Source of the DNA: Lachnospiraceae bacterium
GTDB lineage: Bacteria; Bacillota; Clostridia; Lachnospirales; Lachnospiraceae
DNA length: 64,000 nt
Direction of reading: 5' to 3'
Assembly (NCBI GenBank): GCA_016294075.1
Contig: JAEDCQ010000001.1
Span: 372,001-436,000 of the forward strand
Shown: positions 1 through 8,242 of the stretch, one piece after another
Position numbering within the stretch: the first letter of the stretch is position 1
Layout of the letters: each line of letters opens with the position of its first letter
Translations under genes and position numbers: made by a program
Notes under the pieces: model-generated
What the model was told of the DNA's origin: nothing
Databases searched by the model: none
Seen by the model: the letters and a program-made list of their open reading frames with translations, nothing else

Positions 1-417
1 TTCGCATCTATGTGGTTCAAGATAATCTGCAATAAAGATAATTTTTTCAAGTAATGTCATATCAGGTCGTCCCGTTGTATGGAAACGAACTGCATTACAA
101 ATATCTTCATCAATAATGCCATATTTGCGATTGGACAAATCCGCGCCTACTTTCGCATGTAAAAGAGAAGGATTTTTCTTTTCAATCTCTGTCACCTCAA
201 GATTATTCTTTTTGCAATAATTGAGTCGTTCTTCATGCGTCATACATTTTGCACAATCATGTAACAGACCCGCTTCAAATGCCTTCATAATATCATAATC
301 ATAACGCATTGCCAAAGCTGCAGCCGTATATGCTACTCCTAATGTATGTTCATAACGCTTGGAATCCAATTGTTTTGCCAATTCCTTACGAATCTTCTGT
401 ATTTCTGATTTAGCCAT
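1..417 (-). CDS. yqeK: YqeK-type HD-domain hydrolase, 3' end cut by window edge
   Basis: Reading from the ATG at 417 gives a protein beginning MAKSEIQKIRKELAK, with the HD-superfamily metal motif LLHDCAK near residue 60 and RFHTTG and ADYLEPHR further on. This fits the YqeK family, which hydrolyses symmetric dinucleoside tetraphosphates such as Ap4A. It starts just after nadD ends, the usual nadD-yqeK order in Firmicutes, so the two are probably co-transcribed. The C-terminal part lies outside the window, so total length cannot be judged. The identification rests on the HD motif, the start of the protein and the neighbour. Confidence 0.85.
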   Translation of the reverse strand, partial: MAKSEIQKIRKELAKQLDSKRYEHTLGVAYTAAALAMRYDYDIMKAFEAGLLHDCAKCMTHEERLNYCKKNNLEVTEIEKKNPSLLHAKVGADLSNRKYGIIDEDICNAVRFHTTGRPDMTLLEKIIFIADYLEPHRCE

Positions 418-431
418 TATTATATTTCCCA

Positions 432-1034
432 CTATTCATATAAATGATGCTTTTTAATGTATTTTTCCGTAACTTCAGGAACTAAATAACGGATACTTTT
501 ACCGGTTTTAATGCGCTCACGAATCTCGGTAGAGGAAATATCAATATATGTACAGGGCAATAGACGTATATCTGCTTCATATTTTTGTTTAATTTCTTCG
601 ATTTTATCTAAGAATTCTTTTGTAGACTGACCTTTTCTTTTCGCAGCAAGAATAACAGCATTTTTCATAATATCTGCAGGACATTTCCACTGTTCAATCT
701 GAAACAGGGAATCAGCGCCGATAATCAGATAATATTCCGTATCCGGATTTTCTTTTTTTAAAATATCCAATGTCTCGGAAGTATAGGAATTACCGGGACG
801 GTCCGTTTCTATCGTAGATAAAGCAAAATGTGGATTTTCACCGATTGCTTCACCGGTCAGGGTAATTCTGGTTTTTTTATCCAATACGATGGATGGATCC
901 TTAAAATGGGATATACCTGTCGGAATAAATAAAATTTCATCTAAATCAAATTCATCATAAGCACATTCCGCTAAAATAAGATGTCCAAGGTGAATCGGAT
1001 TAAATGTACCACCTATAATACCTACTTTTTTCAT
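432..1034 (-). CDS. nadD: Nicotinate-nucleotide adenylyltransferase
   Basis: NadD transfers an adenylyl group from ATP to nicotinate mononucleotide in NAD synthesis. The N-terminus MKKVGIIGGTFNPIHLGHL contains the GGTFNPIHxGH nucleotidyltransferase signature, and ISSTEIR near the C-terminus is the second ATP-binding motif. I chose the ATG at 1034 (about 200 residues). The open frame reaches a TTG four codons upstream, but AAAGGG directly abuts that TTG and is better placed for the ATG. The yhbY-nadD-yqeK order is typical of Firmicutes. Confidence 0.95.
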   Translation of the reverse strand: MKKVGIIGGTFNPIHLGHLILAECAYDEFDLDEILFIPTGISHFKDPSIVLDKKTRITLTGEAIGENPHFALSTIETDRPGNSYTSETLDILKKENPDTEYYLIIGADSLFQIEQWKCPADIMKNAVILAAKRKGQSTKEFLDKIEEIKQKYEADIRLLPCTYIDISSTEIRERIKTGKSIRYLVPEVTEKYIKKHHLYE

Positions 1035-1069
1035 TCTTAATACCAACCCTTTCTTTTATAAACATACAA

Positions 1070-1360
1070 TCATTTCGGTAAAACAATCTTTGGTTTATCT
1101 TTATCAGGCTTATATAACACGATTTTTCTGCCGATAACCTGTACAACCTGTGAGCCTGTACGATCTGCTAAAATCTGTGCCATTTCCTTCGGTTCATCCA
1201 GGCAGTTCTTTAATACAGTTAATTTAATAAGCTCCTTTGTATTAAACGCTTCTCTGATTGCTTCTGTATATTCCGGTGTCAAAGAGGATTTTCCTATTTG
1301 AAATATAGGGTCTAAGACACTTGCCAGACTTTTTAAATATGCTCTTTGTTTACTTGTCAT
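1070..1360 (-). CDS. yhbY: YhbY family RNA-binding protein
   Basis: This 96-residue protein begins MTSKQRAYLKSLASVLDPIF and continues QIGKSSLTPEYTEAI, the usual start of the CRS1-YhbY fold. Family members bind pre-50S ribosomal particles and are thought to help ribosome assembly. It lies between obg, another ribosome-assembly factor, and nadD on the same strand, as in many Firmicutes. The length is normal and the whole gene is one domain. Confidence 0.93.
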   Translation of the reverse strand: MTSKQRAYLKSLASVLDPIFQIGKSSLTPEYTEAIREAFNTKELIKLTVLKNCLDEPKEMAQILADRTGSQVVQVIGRKIVLYKPDKDKPKIVLPK

Positions 1361-1380
1361 CTTTATTCACCTGTATTTCC

Positions 1381-2667
1381 TTATTTATAATATTGGAAGA
1401 CAAGTCCATACATGCGGACAGTATCGCCTTCTTTAATGCCGAGTTTTTCCAATTCTTCCAAAATTCCTGTCTCCTTAAGGAACTTCTGGAAAAATACAAA
1501 ACCTTTTTCCGATTCCAGATTGGTATAACCCAGCATTTTTTCAATCTTCGGTCCTTCAATTACATATTCATCTGCTGATTCATCATATTCTACCGTATAC
1601 GGGTCATCACCTATAGCTAACACCTCAGGATCAAATTCCTGTTCAAATACGGTAGGCTCTTCATTGATGTCATCAAGCATCTTGCGGACATGATATAATA
1701 ACTCACGTACTCCTTCTCCGCTGACTGCTGAAATCGGATATACTTCATAGCCTAAAGGAGAAAATTCATCGTTCAAACGTTTCAGTAAATCTTCGCGGTC
1801 TGTAAAAAGAGCATCCATTTTGTTTGCCGCAATAACCTGTGGGCGTTTTGCAAGCTCTTCACTGTATAAGGCAAGCTCTTTATTGATTGCATGAATATCT
1901 TCAATCGGGTCTCTGCCTTCCGTTCCGGCCGCATCCACAACGTGAATAATCACTTTTGTACGTTCAACATGTCGTAAGAATTCATGTCCGAGTCCGATTC
2001 CTTCACTGGCACCTTCAATCAATCCGGGAATATCAGCAACAACAAAACCTTTTGCACCTTCCAAATCCACAACACCGAGATTCGGATTTAATGTGGTAAA
2101 ATGATAATTTGCGATTTTAGGCTGGGCATTCGATACACGGGATAAAAAGGTTGATTTACCGACATTAGGAAAGCCAACCAAGCCGACATCTGCGATGACC
2201 TTTAATTCCAATACTAAATTTAATTCCTTTGCGGGTTGACCGGGCTGTGCGTACTTAGGCGCCTGCATGGTACTGGTTGCATAATGCTGATTACCATTTC
2301 CGCCTTTACCGCCGGATAAAAGTACAAAACGCCTGTTTTTACCGGACATATCGGTAATGACCTTGCCGGATTCGGCTTCTTTAATAACAGTTCCCTCGGG
2401 GACTTTTAAAATAATATCATTTCCGTTTTTGCCGGTACAATTTCGTTTTCCGCCGTCCTGTCCGTGTTCTGCACAATACTTTCTTACATGACGATAATCT
2501 GCTAATGTGTTCATTCCTTCATCTACTTCAAAAATAACACTTCCGCCTCTACCGCCGTCTCCACCGTCAGGCCCGCCATTCGGCACATATTTCTCTCTTC
2601 TGAATGAAACGTGGCCATCTCCGCCTTTACCGCTTCTGACATATATCTTCGCACAATCTGCAAACAT
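1381..2667 (-). CDS. obgE: GTPase Obg (CgtA)
   Basis: Obg is a ribosome-associated GTPase acting in 50S assembly and stress control. Visible in order: the glycine-rich Obg fold (FADCAKIYVRSGKGGDGHVS and further Gly repeats, about 1-158), the G domain with GFPNVGKST (G1), DIPGLIEG (G3) and NKMD (G4), and a C-terminal OCT domain of about 80 residues found mainly in Gram-positives. The frame is open 29 codons further upstream, but the ATG at 2667 matches the conserved N-terminus and has a clear GGAAGG ribosome-binding site. Length is then 428 residues, normal for the family. Confidence 0.97.
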   Translation of the reverse strand: MFADCAKIYVRSGKGGDGHVSFRREKYVPNGGPDGGDGGRGGSVIFEVDEGMNTLADYRHVRKYCAEHGQDGGKRNCTGKNGNDIILKVPEGTVIKEAESGKVITDMSGKNRRFVLLSGGKGGNGNQHYATSTMQAPKYAQPGQPAKELNLVLELKVIADVGLVGFPNVGKSTFLSRVSNAQPKIANYHFTTLNPNLGVVDLEGAKGFVVADIPGLIEGASEGIGLGHEFLRHVERTKVIIHVVDAAGTEGRDPIEDIHAINKELALYSEELAKRPQVIAANKMDALFTDREDLLKRLNDEFSPLGYEVYPISAVSGEGVRELLYHVRKMLDDINEEPTVFEQEFDPEVLAIGDDPYTVEYDESADEYVIEGPKIEKMLGYTNLESEKGFVFFQKFLKETGILEELEKLGIKEGDTVRMYGLVFQYYK

Positions 2668-2818
2668 AAATAAATCCTTCCTGTTATAAATTGTACTAAA
2701 AAAAGCACAACCGTACACTTCTATACTATAACAGAGTTTTAGAAAATTTTCCACAAAAAATACAAAATGTTTTTATGAAAATTTCCCAGAATTCTGCATA
2801 TTTTGCATAAAAACCAGA

Positions 2819-2859
2819 AAAAAAGAAAAAGGCTCCAAACACACCTGATGTTTGAAGCC
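2819..2859 (-). terminator. Terminator after rpmA
   Basis: On the minus strand an 11-bp stem (GGCTTCAAACA pairing with TGTTTGGAGCC, with one T-G pair) closes a short loop and runs into TTTTTCTTTTTTT. It lies just past the rpmA stop and upstream of obg, so transcription from the L21 promoter probably ends or is reduced here. Confidence 0.85.
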
Positions 2860-2870
2860 AGAATCTCATA

Positions 2871-3155
2871 TTATTTTTCTACAGGATATACGGAAGCCTG
2901 TTTTTTATCTCTTCCTAATCTTTCAAATCTTAATACACCGTCAACTAAAGCGAATAATGTATCATCACCGCCACGTCCAACGTTTGTGCCCGGATGAATC
3001 TTTGTTCCGCGCTGTCTGTATAAAATATTTCCTGCTTTTACGAATTGTCCATCAGCTCTTTTTGCACCTAATCTCTTGGATTCGGAATCTCTACCGTTCT
3101 TAGTAGAACCTACACCTTTTTTATGAGCAAAAAATTGAAGGTTTAAATTCAACAT
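2871..3155 (-). CDS. rpmA: 50S ribosomal protein L27 with cleavable N-terminus
   Basis: L27 reaches the peptidyl-transferase centre with its N-terminal tail. The 94-residue protein starts MLNLNLQFFAHKKGVGSTKN. In Firmicutes the LNLQFFA extension is removed by the Prp protease just before HKKG, exposing the functional tail. The rest (NGRDSESKRLGAKRADGQ and GNILYRQRGTKIHPG) is standard L27. The protease gene lies directly upstream in the same operon, three bases away, which supports in vivo processing. Confidence 0.98.
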   Translation of the reverse strand: MLNLNLQFFAHKKGVGSTKNGRDSESKRLGAKRADGQFVKAGNILYRQRGTKIHPGTNVGRGGDDTLFALVDGVLRFERLGRDKKQASVYPVEK

Positions 3156-3157
3156 GG

Positions 3158-3484
3158 TTATACCTCCTTAATTTTTACGTCGATATACTTTGTACCGTAC
3201 TGTTCTTGAATCTGTGATAAACCAAGAAGCATGGCATCCAACAATAAAGCTGCGTCATCTGTAATATCATCTTCAAAAGAACAATGAATATAACCGGATT
3301 CCTGTTGTGCTTCCACAATCGGTTTTGTTCTTGTCAAAGCCTCAATGGAATTAATCGTATTGATTACGAGTATAGAAATCGCTGCACAGACAATATCCTC
3401 TGATGCATTGGCATATCCGGCATGACCGTTACAGGTAAATGCAAGGATACGATTATCTTCTTTTATCACGGTAATACTTGTCAT
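3158..3484 (-). CDS. prp: Ribosomal-processing cysteine protease Prp
   Basis: Prp (YsxB family) cleaves the N-terminal extension of L27. The catalytic pair is visible as the His of NGHAGYA and the Cys of EDIVCAAIS. The gene sits between rplU and rpmA, its standard position. The open frame extends to a TTG at 3493, but the ATG at 3484 gives the usual start MTSITVIKEDN and has AGG nine bases upstream. At about 108 residues it has normal family length. Confidence 0.93.
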   Translation of the reverse strand: MTSITVIKEDNRILAFTCNGHAGYANASEDIVCAAISILVINTINSIEALTRTKPIVEAQQESGYIHCSFEDDITDDAALLLDAMLLGLSQIQEQYGTKYIDVKIKEV

Positions 3485-3504
3485 TTCAAACAACCTGCTA
3501 ACTA

Positions 3505-3810
3505 CTAAGCGTTAATCTTGTCAATTTTAACTGCAGTGTATGCTTGTCTATGACCATTTTTCTTGTGGTAACCTGTTTTTCTCTTATACTTGTAAACGAT
3601 AACTTTTTTGCCTTTACCCTGATCCATAACAGTTGCTGTTACTGTTGCGTTAGCTACTGCTTCACCAACTTTAAGGTCGTTATCCTTTACTGCGATTACC
3701 TGGTCAAATGTTACAATGTTTCCTGCTTCTGCATCAAGCTTTTCCACTTTGATTACATCACCTTCAGAAACCTTGTACTGCTTTCCACCTGTTGCAATAA
3801 TTGCGTACAT
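3505..3810 (-). CDS. rplU: 50S ribosomal protein L21
   Basis: The 101-residue protein starts MYAIIATGGKQYKVSEGDVI and ends KTGYHKKNGHRQAYTAVKI, the standard L21 start and C-terminal RNA-binding signature. It is first in an rplU-prp-rpmA unit with its own promoter and a roughly 100-base leader. A strong AGGAGG site precedes the ATG. Confidence 0.98.
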   Translation of the reverse strand: MYAIIATGGKQYKVSEGDVIKVEKLDAEAGNIVTFDQVIAVKDNDLKVGEAVANATVTATVMDQGKGKKVIVYKYKRKTGYHKKNGHRQAYTAVKIDKINA

Positions 3811-3910
3811 ATGGGCACCTCCTATTCACAAACTAATATGTTTGTTTACTCGCTAGCTTCGGTGATACCATGATAATTGGGCATACTTGTAACCTCACTA
3901 TGCGGCATAC
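3811..3910 (-). promoter_or_regulatory. Candidate L21 leader
   Basis: Between the inferred transcription start near 3910 and the rplU ATG lie about 100 untranslated bases. On the minus strand they hold two copies of AGTATGCC about 25 bases apart, a GGTATCACCGAAGC segment and a short CAAAC-ATATTA-GTTTG hairpin just before the AGGAGG site. An autoregulatory L21 leader is known from Firmicutes. I infer that this is one from position and fold only and have not matched a covariance model. Confidence 0.5.
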
Positions 3911-3916
3911 TCAAAT

Positions 3917-3945
3917 ATAATAGCATATGTCATCCGGTGCGTCAA
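3917..3945 (-). promoter_or_regulatory. Sigma-A promoter of rplU-prp-rpmA
   Basis: On the minus strand TTGACG (3940-3945), a 17-base spacer and TATTAT (3917-3922) form a good vegetative promoter. It lies in the short gap after the RNase E/G gene, so the ribosomal genes need not depend on upstream read-through. Confidence 0.8.
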
Positions 3946-3952
3946 GTATATC

Positions 3953-5116
3953 TTATAAAATTTCATAAATCGGTTTCTGTACTTTTTTACGTGTAATTTC
4001 AACCAATCCCAGTCCGGTAATATCTACATAATTACAAGATACGGAATCTTTTTTTAACAGCTTTTTTAATTCCTGAATAAGCTTAGCTTTGTACTCTTCA
4101 CTTTCCATATTGATAAAATCCACAATGATGATTCCTGATATATTGCGCAGACGCAATTGTCTTGCTATCATATCTGCAGCTTCCAGATTGATTTGATAAT
4201 TTAAAGTATCCTTGTCCTTCTTTGAAATGCATTTTCCGGTATTTACATCGATAACCGTCATTGCCTCAGTGTATTCAATAAAAATGGTCCCTCCGCTCTT
4301 CAAATATATCTTTTCAGAAAAGAGTTCTTCCATTTTTGTTTCAATAGAATACAGTTTTTTTAACGGAAAGGTATCCTGATACAGCCTTATAGCCTTATTT
4401 CCCTTATAATGTACCTGCAATGCTTCATACACATTTGGAATATCGGTTACAATTTCCTCATAATCAATGTTAGAAATATGGTGCAAAAAATCAATATAAG
4501 AAGGCGCTCCCTGATAAATACAGCTAAAGCAGGTTCTTGTCTTCGCTCTTAATAGAATTTCATCCATTTGTGAAATTAAATAATGCAGTTCTTTAAATAA
4601 AACAGAAAAATCGGTAAGCTCACCCGCACCGGTACGCACAACATATGCATAATCCGCAGGCAGCTCAATGCCGGAAAGTGCATCTCTCAATTCATGTTTC
4701 TTATCTGCAGACAGCTTCCTACTGAACCGGAAACCACATTTTTTCTTATCTAACGAAACAACAGCGTATGCACCGTTTACGGATAATTTGGTCGTTACAA
4801 CAGGGTCTTTTGTTTTTACCGCTTCCTTGATAACCTGAACCGGAATCTCATCGCCTTCTCGAAGTCTGCCGTCAATGGAATGCAAAAAAGAACAATCCTT
4901 CACATCTTCCAGTGGCAGAAAAGCCATCTGTCCGTCAAAAAGCTCAACAAATGCTGCATTAATGTTTTTGCTGATATTCTTAACCTTAGCCATAAAAATA
5001 GCAGAAAGAATTGATTCATCAGCTTCAACATGTATTTCCTGCATCACATTATCCTGAAATAATATAGTACATATTCTATTTTTATATTCCGTAATTACTA
5101 CATTACTTTGAATCAT
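3953..5116 (-). CDS. Ribonuclease E/G family protein without zinc-link tail
   Basis: The 387-residue protein has an N-terminal S1-like region (VKNISKNINAAFVELFDGQMAFLPLEDV) and the DNase-I-like catalytic part. The two expected metal-binding aspartates are present in TVIDVNTGK and IIIVDFINME. It ends at RKKVQKPIYEIL, roughly where the CPxCxG zinc-link motif of RNase E/G would follow, and no such motif is seen. Family members cut single-stranded, AU-rich RNA with a 5'-end preference. The gene overlaps the stop of the TIGR03936-type gene and precedes the L21 unit, a classic neighbourhood for this enzyme. Confidence 0.85.
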   Translation of the reverse strand: MIQSNVVITEYKNRICTILFQDNVMQEIHVEADESILSAIFMAKVKNISKNINAAFVELFDGQMAFLPLEDVKDCSFLHSIDGRLREGDEIPVQVIKEAVKTKDPVVTTKLSVNGAYAVVSLDKKKCGFRFSRKLSADKKHELRDALSGIELPADYAYVVRTGAGELTDFSVLFKELHYLISQMDEILLRAKTRTCFSCIYQGAPSYIDFLHHISNIDYEEIVTDIPNVYEALQVHYKGNKAIRLYQDTFPLKKLYSIETKMEELFSEKIYLKSGGTIFIEYTEAMTVIDVNTGKCISKKDKDTLNYQINLEAADMIARQLRLRNISGIIIVDFINMESEEYKAKLIQELKKLLKKDSVSCNYVDITGLGLVEITRKKVQKPIYEIL

Positions 5117-5817
5117 TAAAAATCCTCACCGGCTGCTTCTAAAGGTAAAAATCGGGGTTCCTCATATGTTCCCGCATTCAGGTAAGTATCCATTCTTGTA
5201 ATCTGATAAGACATGGGCACATAATTGCATTTACAAAAATCGCAGTATGCTTCCATTGCCAGAGTCGGTTTAATATTACCGCTGCTGCTTGCATCCACAA
5301 AAACCTCCACACTGTTTCCTTTTGGAAGCCATTCATATATATGAGGCTTAATATCCATTGTAAGCTCCTGCTTTTTTGTCTGTTTCTTTACAAGTATTTC
5401 AGGTTGATTAAAAAAAGCAGACGAAGAAGTATCAAAATCAACCAATGTATCCGCATCAGGCTTTGGACTTAAAAGATACCTTGCTGCCGCAACACTTGCC
5501 ATCGCATTTTTTGTACCCTCAGGAAGCATTTTAACACTTGTAATACGAATTCCCGGTACCATAACAGCATTTAAACGCTCTAGCATATCCTTTGCACCGT
5601 TATGACTGTGAACTTCTATATCAAAATATTCACCATAACTGATATGACCGACTCCTAAAGGAGCGGCAAAGCTCATAATCTGATGCGGTGAAAATCCGGT
5701 GGAATAACAGATATCAATTTCTGCCCGTCTCATGGATTTTTGAAAATACCGCATGATATCCAGATGCCCGATATATCGCATTACACCATCTTTTTCAAAT
5801 TTTATCCTGATTTTCAT
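5116..5817 (-). CDS. TIGR03936 / DUF2344 radical-SAM-associated protein
   Basis: The start MKIRIKFEKDGVMRYIGHLDIMRYFQKSMRRAEI, with later YSTGFSPHQ and SFAAPLGVG, matches the family always encoded next to, or fused to, the B12-type radical SAM protein that lies upstream here. It overlaps the RNase E/G gene by one base, so the three genes form a coupled operon. Its biochemical role is not established. The constant link to RNase G and ribosomal proteins suggests RNA or ribosome modification, but this is inference. Confidence 0.88.
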   Translation of the reverse strand: MKIRIKFEKDGVMRYIGHLDIMRYFQKSMRRAEIDICYSTGFSPHQIMSFAAPLGVGHISYGEYFDIEVHSHNGAKDMLERLNAVMVPGIRITSVKMLPEGTKNAMASVAAARYLLSPKPDADTLVDFDTSSSAFFNQPEILVKKQTKKQELTMDIKPHIYEWLPKGNSVEVFVDASSSGNIKPTLAMEAYCDFCKCNYVPMSYQITRMDTYLNAGTYEEPRFLPLEAAGEDF

Positions 5818-5872
5818 GTATATAAAACCATGCCTTTCCTATATCTTCTGCTAAGAACATATTATCATTGAT

Positions 5873-7738
5873 TTATCTTCCCACGCAGACACCCGTGCCG
5901 AATTTTGCGGCACCGCAGCCATTGCATTTTTCTTTACAGTTTAATGTAACCTCTTCGTGCAACGCTTTTTCCCATTCATGTTTTAAAAAGCTCTTTGTTA
6001 CCCCTGCATCGATAAAATCCCATGGAAATATTTCATCCAAAGGGCGTTCACGTGTAGTATAGAAATCAACGGATAAACCACATTCTTGAAAGGTATCCAT
6101 CCAGATGTCGTTTTTATAGTATTCGCTCCATGCATCGTAAACACAGCCTTTTTCATAGGCTTTTAAAATAACCTGTCCGACTTTACGGTCTCCGCGGGCG
6201 AATACACCTTCTAAAATGCTGACATCCGCTTCGTGCCAATTGTATTTAATACGTTTCTGGTTAAGCTGTGACATGATTGCATTTTTAGTTACATATGCTT
6301 TTCGAAGAAATTCTTCCTTGGTATTCATGGGTGCCCATTGGAACGGTGTGAAGGGTTTTGGTATAAAGAAAGAGGTACTTGCCACAATCTGTACCGGTCC
6401 GTTCTTTCTTTCTTCCTTCGGAACCGTATCAAAAAATTCCTTTGCCACCTTATCACATAGGCTGGCAATTCCTTCGATATCTTCATCTGTTTCAGTCGGA
6501 AGACCTAACATAAAATATAATTTCACCCTTGTCCATCCGCTTTCAAAAGCAAGATGAGCCCCGTTTAAAATATTTTCCTCGGTCAAGCCCTTATTTATTA
6601 CGTTTCGCATTCGCTGGCTTCCGGCTTCGGGAGCAAATGTCAGCGAGCTCTTTTTTACATCCTGAACTTTATTAAATACGGAAAGTGAGAAATTATCAAT
6701 TCGTAATGAAGGAAGGGAAATATTAACGTATCTGCGGTTACATTCCTCTATCAGATAAGTAATCAGCTCCTCAAGCTGTGAATAATCACTGGAGCTTAGA
6801 GAACTTAAGGAAATTTCTTCATGTCCTGTTGCTTTCAAAAGAGAAACTGCATATTCTTTCAGCTTTTCCACATTACGCTCACGTACAGGTCTGTAAATCT
6901 GTCCTGCCTGACAGAAACGGCAGCCACGGATGCAGCCACGCTGGATTTCCAGTACAACACGATCCTGCGTTACCTTTATAAAAGGAACAACAGGTTTTTG
7001 GGGATAAGTAGCCTCTGTCATATCGGTTACAACCTGCTTTTCAATTTTTACGGGAATATTTTCAATAAGAGGATAAAACTTATCGATTGTTCCATCCTCA
7101 TTGTAAGTTACATCATATAATGAAGGGACATATATGCCGGGAATACAGGCTGCCTTTTCTAAGAAGCTCCGCCTGTCCTCACCATTTTTTTTACATTCTT
7201 TATATAAATCAAATAACGGACGATACTGAACTTCGCCTTCCCCGATATAAAACAAATCAAAAAAATCAGCAATCGGCTCCGGATTATACACACACGGACC
7301 GCCTCCAATTACAATAGGGTCCTCATGGCTGCGTTCCCTGCTTAAAAGAGGAATTTTGGATAAATCAAGAACCTGTAAAATATTTGTATAACACATCTCA
7401 TATTGCAGGGTAAAACCCAAAAAATCAAAGTCTTTAACCGCATCCTGTGATTCCAGGGCAAAAAGTGGTATGTTTTTCTCACGCATAATTTTGTCAAGGT
7501 CCATCCATGGGGAAAAAACACGTTCGCACCACACATCATCAAAGCGGTTAAAATCATGATATAAAATCTGCATTCCAAGATGTGACATACCTATTTCGTA
7601 TACATCGGGAAAACAGAATGCAAACCGTATATCAACCGAATTTTTATCTTTTATAACGCAGTTCATTTCATTGCCTATATAACGCGCCGGCTTTTCAATG
7701 GATAACAGTATTTCATCTGATAAAGCTAATTTTTCCAA
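5873..7738 (-). CDS. TIGR03960-family B12-binding/radical SAM protein
   Basis: The 621-residue protein has a B12-binding-like N-terminal part (CFPDVYEIGMSHLG, then FTLQYEMCYTNIL and IGGGPCVYNPEP), followed by a radical SAM domain with cysteines 269, 273 and 276 in CIRGCRFCQAG. A cysteine cluster CKEKCNGCG lies near the C-terminus and may hold a further metal site. The best start is a TTG at 7738 with AAAGGA nine bases before it. It pairs with the TIGR03936-type partner downstream. The substrate is unknown. Confidence 0.9.
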   Translation of the reverse strand: MEKLALSDEILLSIEKPARYIGNEMNCVIKDKNSVDIRFAFCFPDVYEIGMSHLGMQILYHDFNRFDDVWCERVFSPWMDLDKIMREKNIPLFALESQDAVKDFDFLGFTLQYEMCYTNILQVLDLSKIPLLSRERSHEDPIVIGGGPCVYNPEPIADFFDLFYIGEGEVQYRPLFDLYKECKKNGEDRRSFLEKAACIPGIYVPSLYDVTYNEDGTIDKFYPLIENIPVKIEKQVVTDMTEATYPQKPVVPFIKVTQDRVVLEIQRGCIRGCRFCQAGQIYRPVRERNVEKLKEYAVSLLKATGHEEISLSSLSSSDYSQLEELITYLIEECNRRYVNISLPSLRIDNFSLSVFNKVQDVKKSSLTFAPEAGSQRMRNVINKGLTEENILNGAHLAFESGWTRVKLYFMLGLPTETDEDIEGIASLCDKVAKEFFDTVPKEERKNGPVQIVASTSFFIPKPFTPFQWAPMNTKEEFLRKAYVTKNAIMSQLNQKRIKYNWHEADVSILEGVFARGDRKVGQVILKAYEKGCVYDAWSEYYKNDIWMDTFQECGLSVDFYTTRERPLDEIFPWDFIDAGVTKSFLKHEWEKALHEEVTLNCKEKCNGCGAAKFGTGVCVGR

Positions 7739-7759
7739 AACATTTCATCCTTTTTTCGT

Positions 7760-8155
7760 TTATTTGTCATTTAGAGTATAAGGTAATTCCTCAATAAAAG
7801 CAAATGTATTCAAATCAAATGTTTTGGAAACCGCTTCCTGTATCTGTTCATGTGAAATGCCAAAATAAGTGATATTTTCCGTCTCCATATAAATATAAAG
7901 CAGAAAAACTCCCATACAAAACAAAATACGCAAGTAAAATCCCATGCTATTCTTTGCAGGAGTTTCAGAGACGTTATCTCCGTCAGTCTGATAACGGTCC
8001 AAATAAACATAAGGCTTCTTCTCATAGGTGTCTTCATATGATAATTTTCGTGTGGGATAAAGAATACGCTCTCTCTTACGAATCCTTCCGATATTATCAG
8101 CCTGTTCGCTTCGCATCATTTTAATAAGTTCCATTTTTCTTTCAATATTTTCCAT
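7760..8155 (-). CDS. Small single-pass membrane protein, unknown function
   Basis: I do not recognise this 131-residue protein. The first 70 residues are charged and hydrophilic (MMRSEQADNIGRIRKRERIL). One hydrophobic segment follows at about residues 75-92 (FYLRILFCMGVFLLYIYM), then a short tail ending PYTLNDK. The topology suggests a cytoplasmic basic N-terminus and an external C-terminus. It is first in the unit leading to the B12/radical SAM gene (21-base gap) and starts just beyond the his operon terminator. Confidence 0.65.
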   Translation of the reverse strand: MENIERKMELIKMMRSEQADNIGRIRKRERILYPTRKLSYEDTYEKKPYVYLDRYQTDGDNVSETPAKNSMGFYLRILFCMGVFLLYIYMETENITYFGISHEQIQEAVSKTFDLNTFAFIEELPYTLNDK

Positions 8156-8198
8156 GTGTTTGTCCGGAGATATTTTGTTACTATTCTATTCGGGAAAA

Positions 8199-8233
8199 TA
8201 AAAAAAATTCCCGCCAACGTAAGCCGACGGGAA
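8199..8233 (-). terminator. Terminator of the his operon
   Basis: A nine-pair GC-rich stem (CCCGTCGGC with GTTGGCGGG, two or three G-T pairs) and a four-base loop are followed on the minus strand by AATTTTTTTT. It begins ten bases past the hisIE stop. Confidence 0.9.
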
Positions 8234-8242
8234 CCGTATGTA

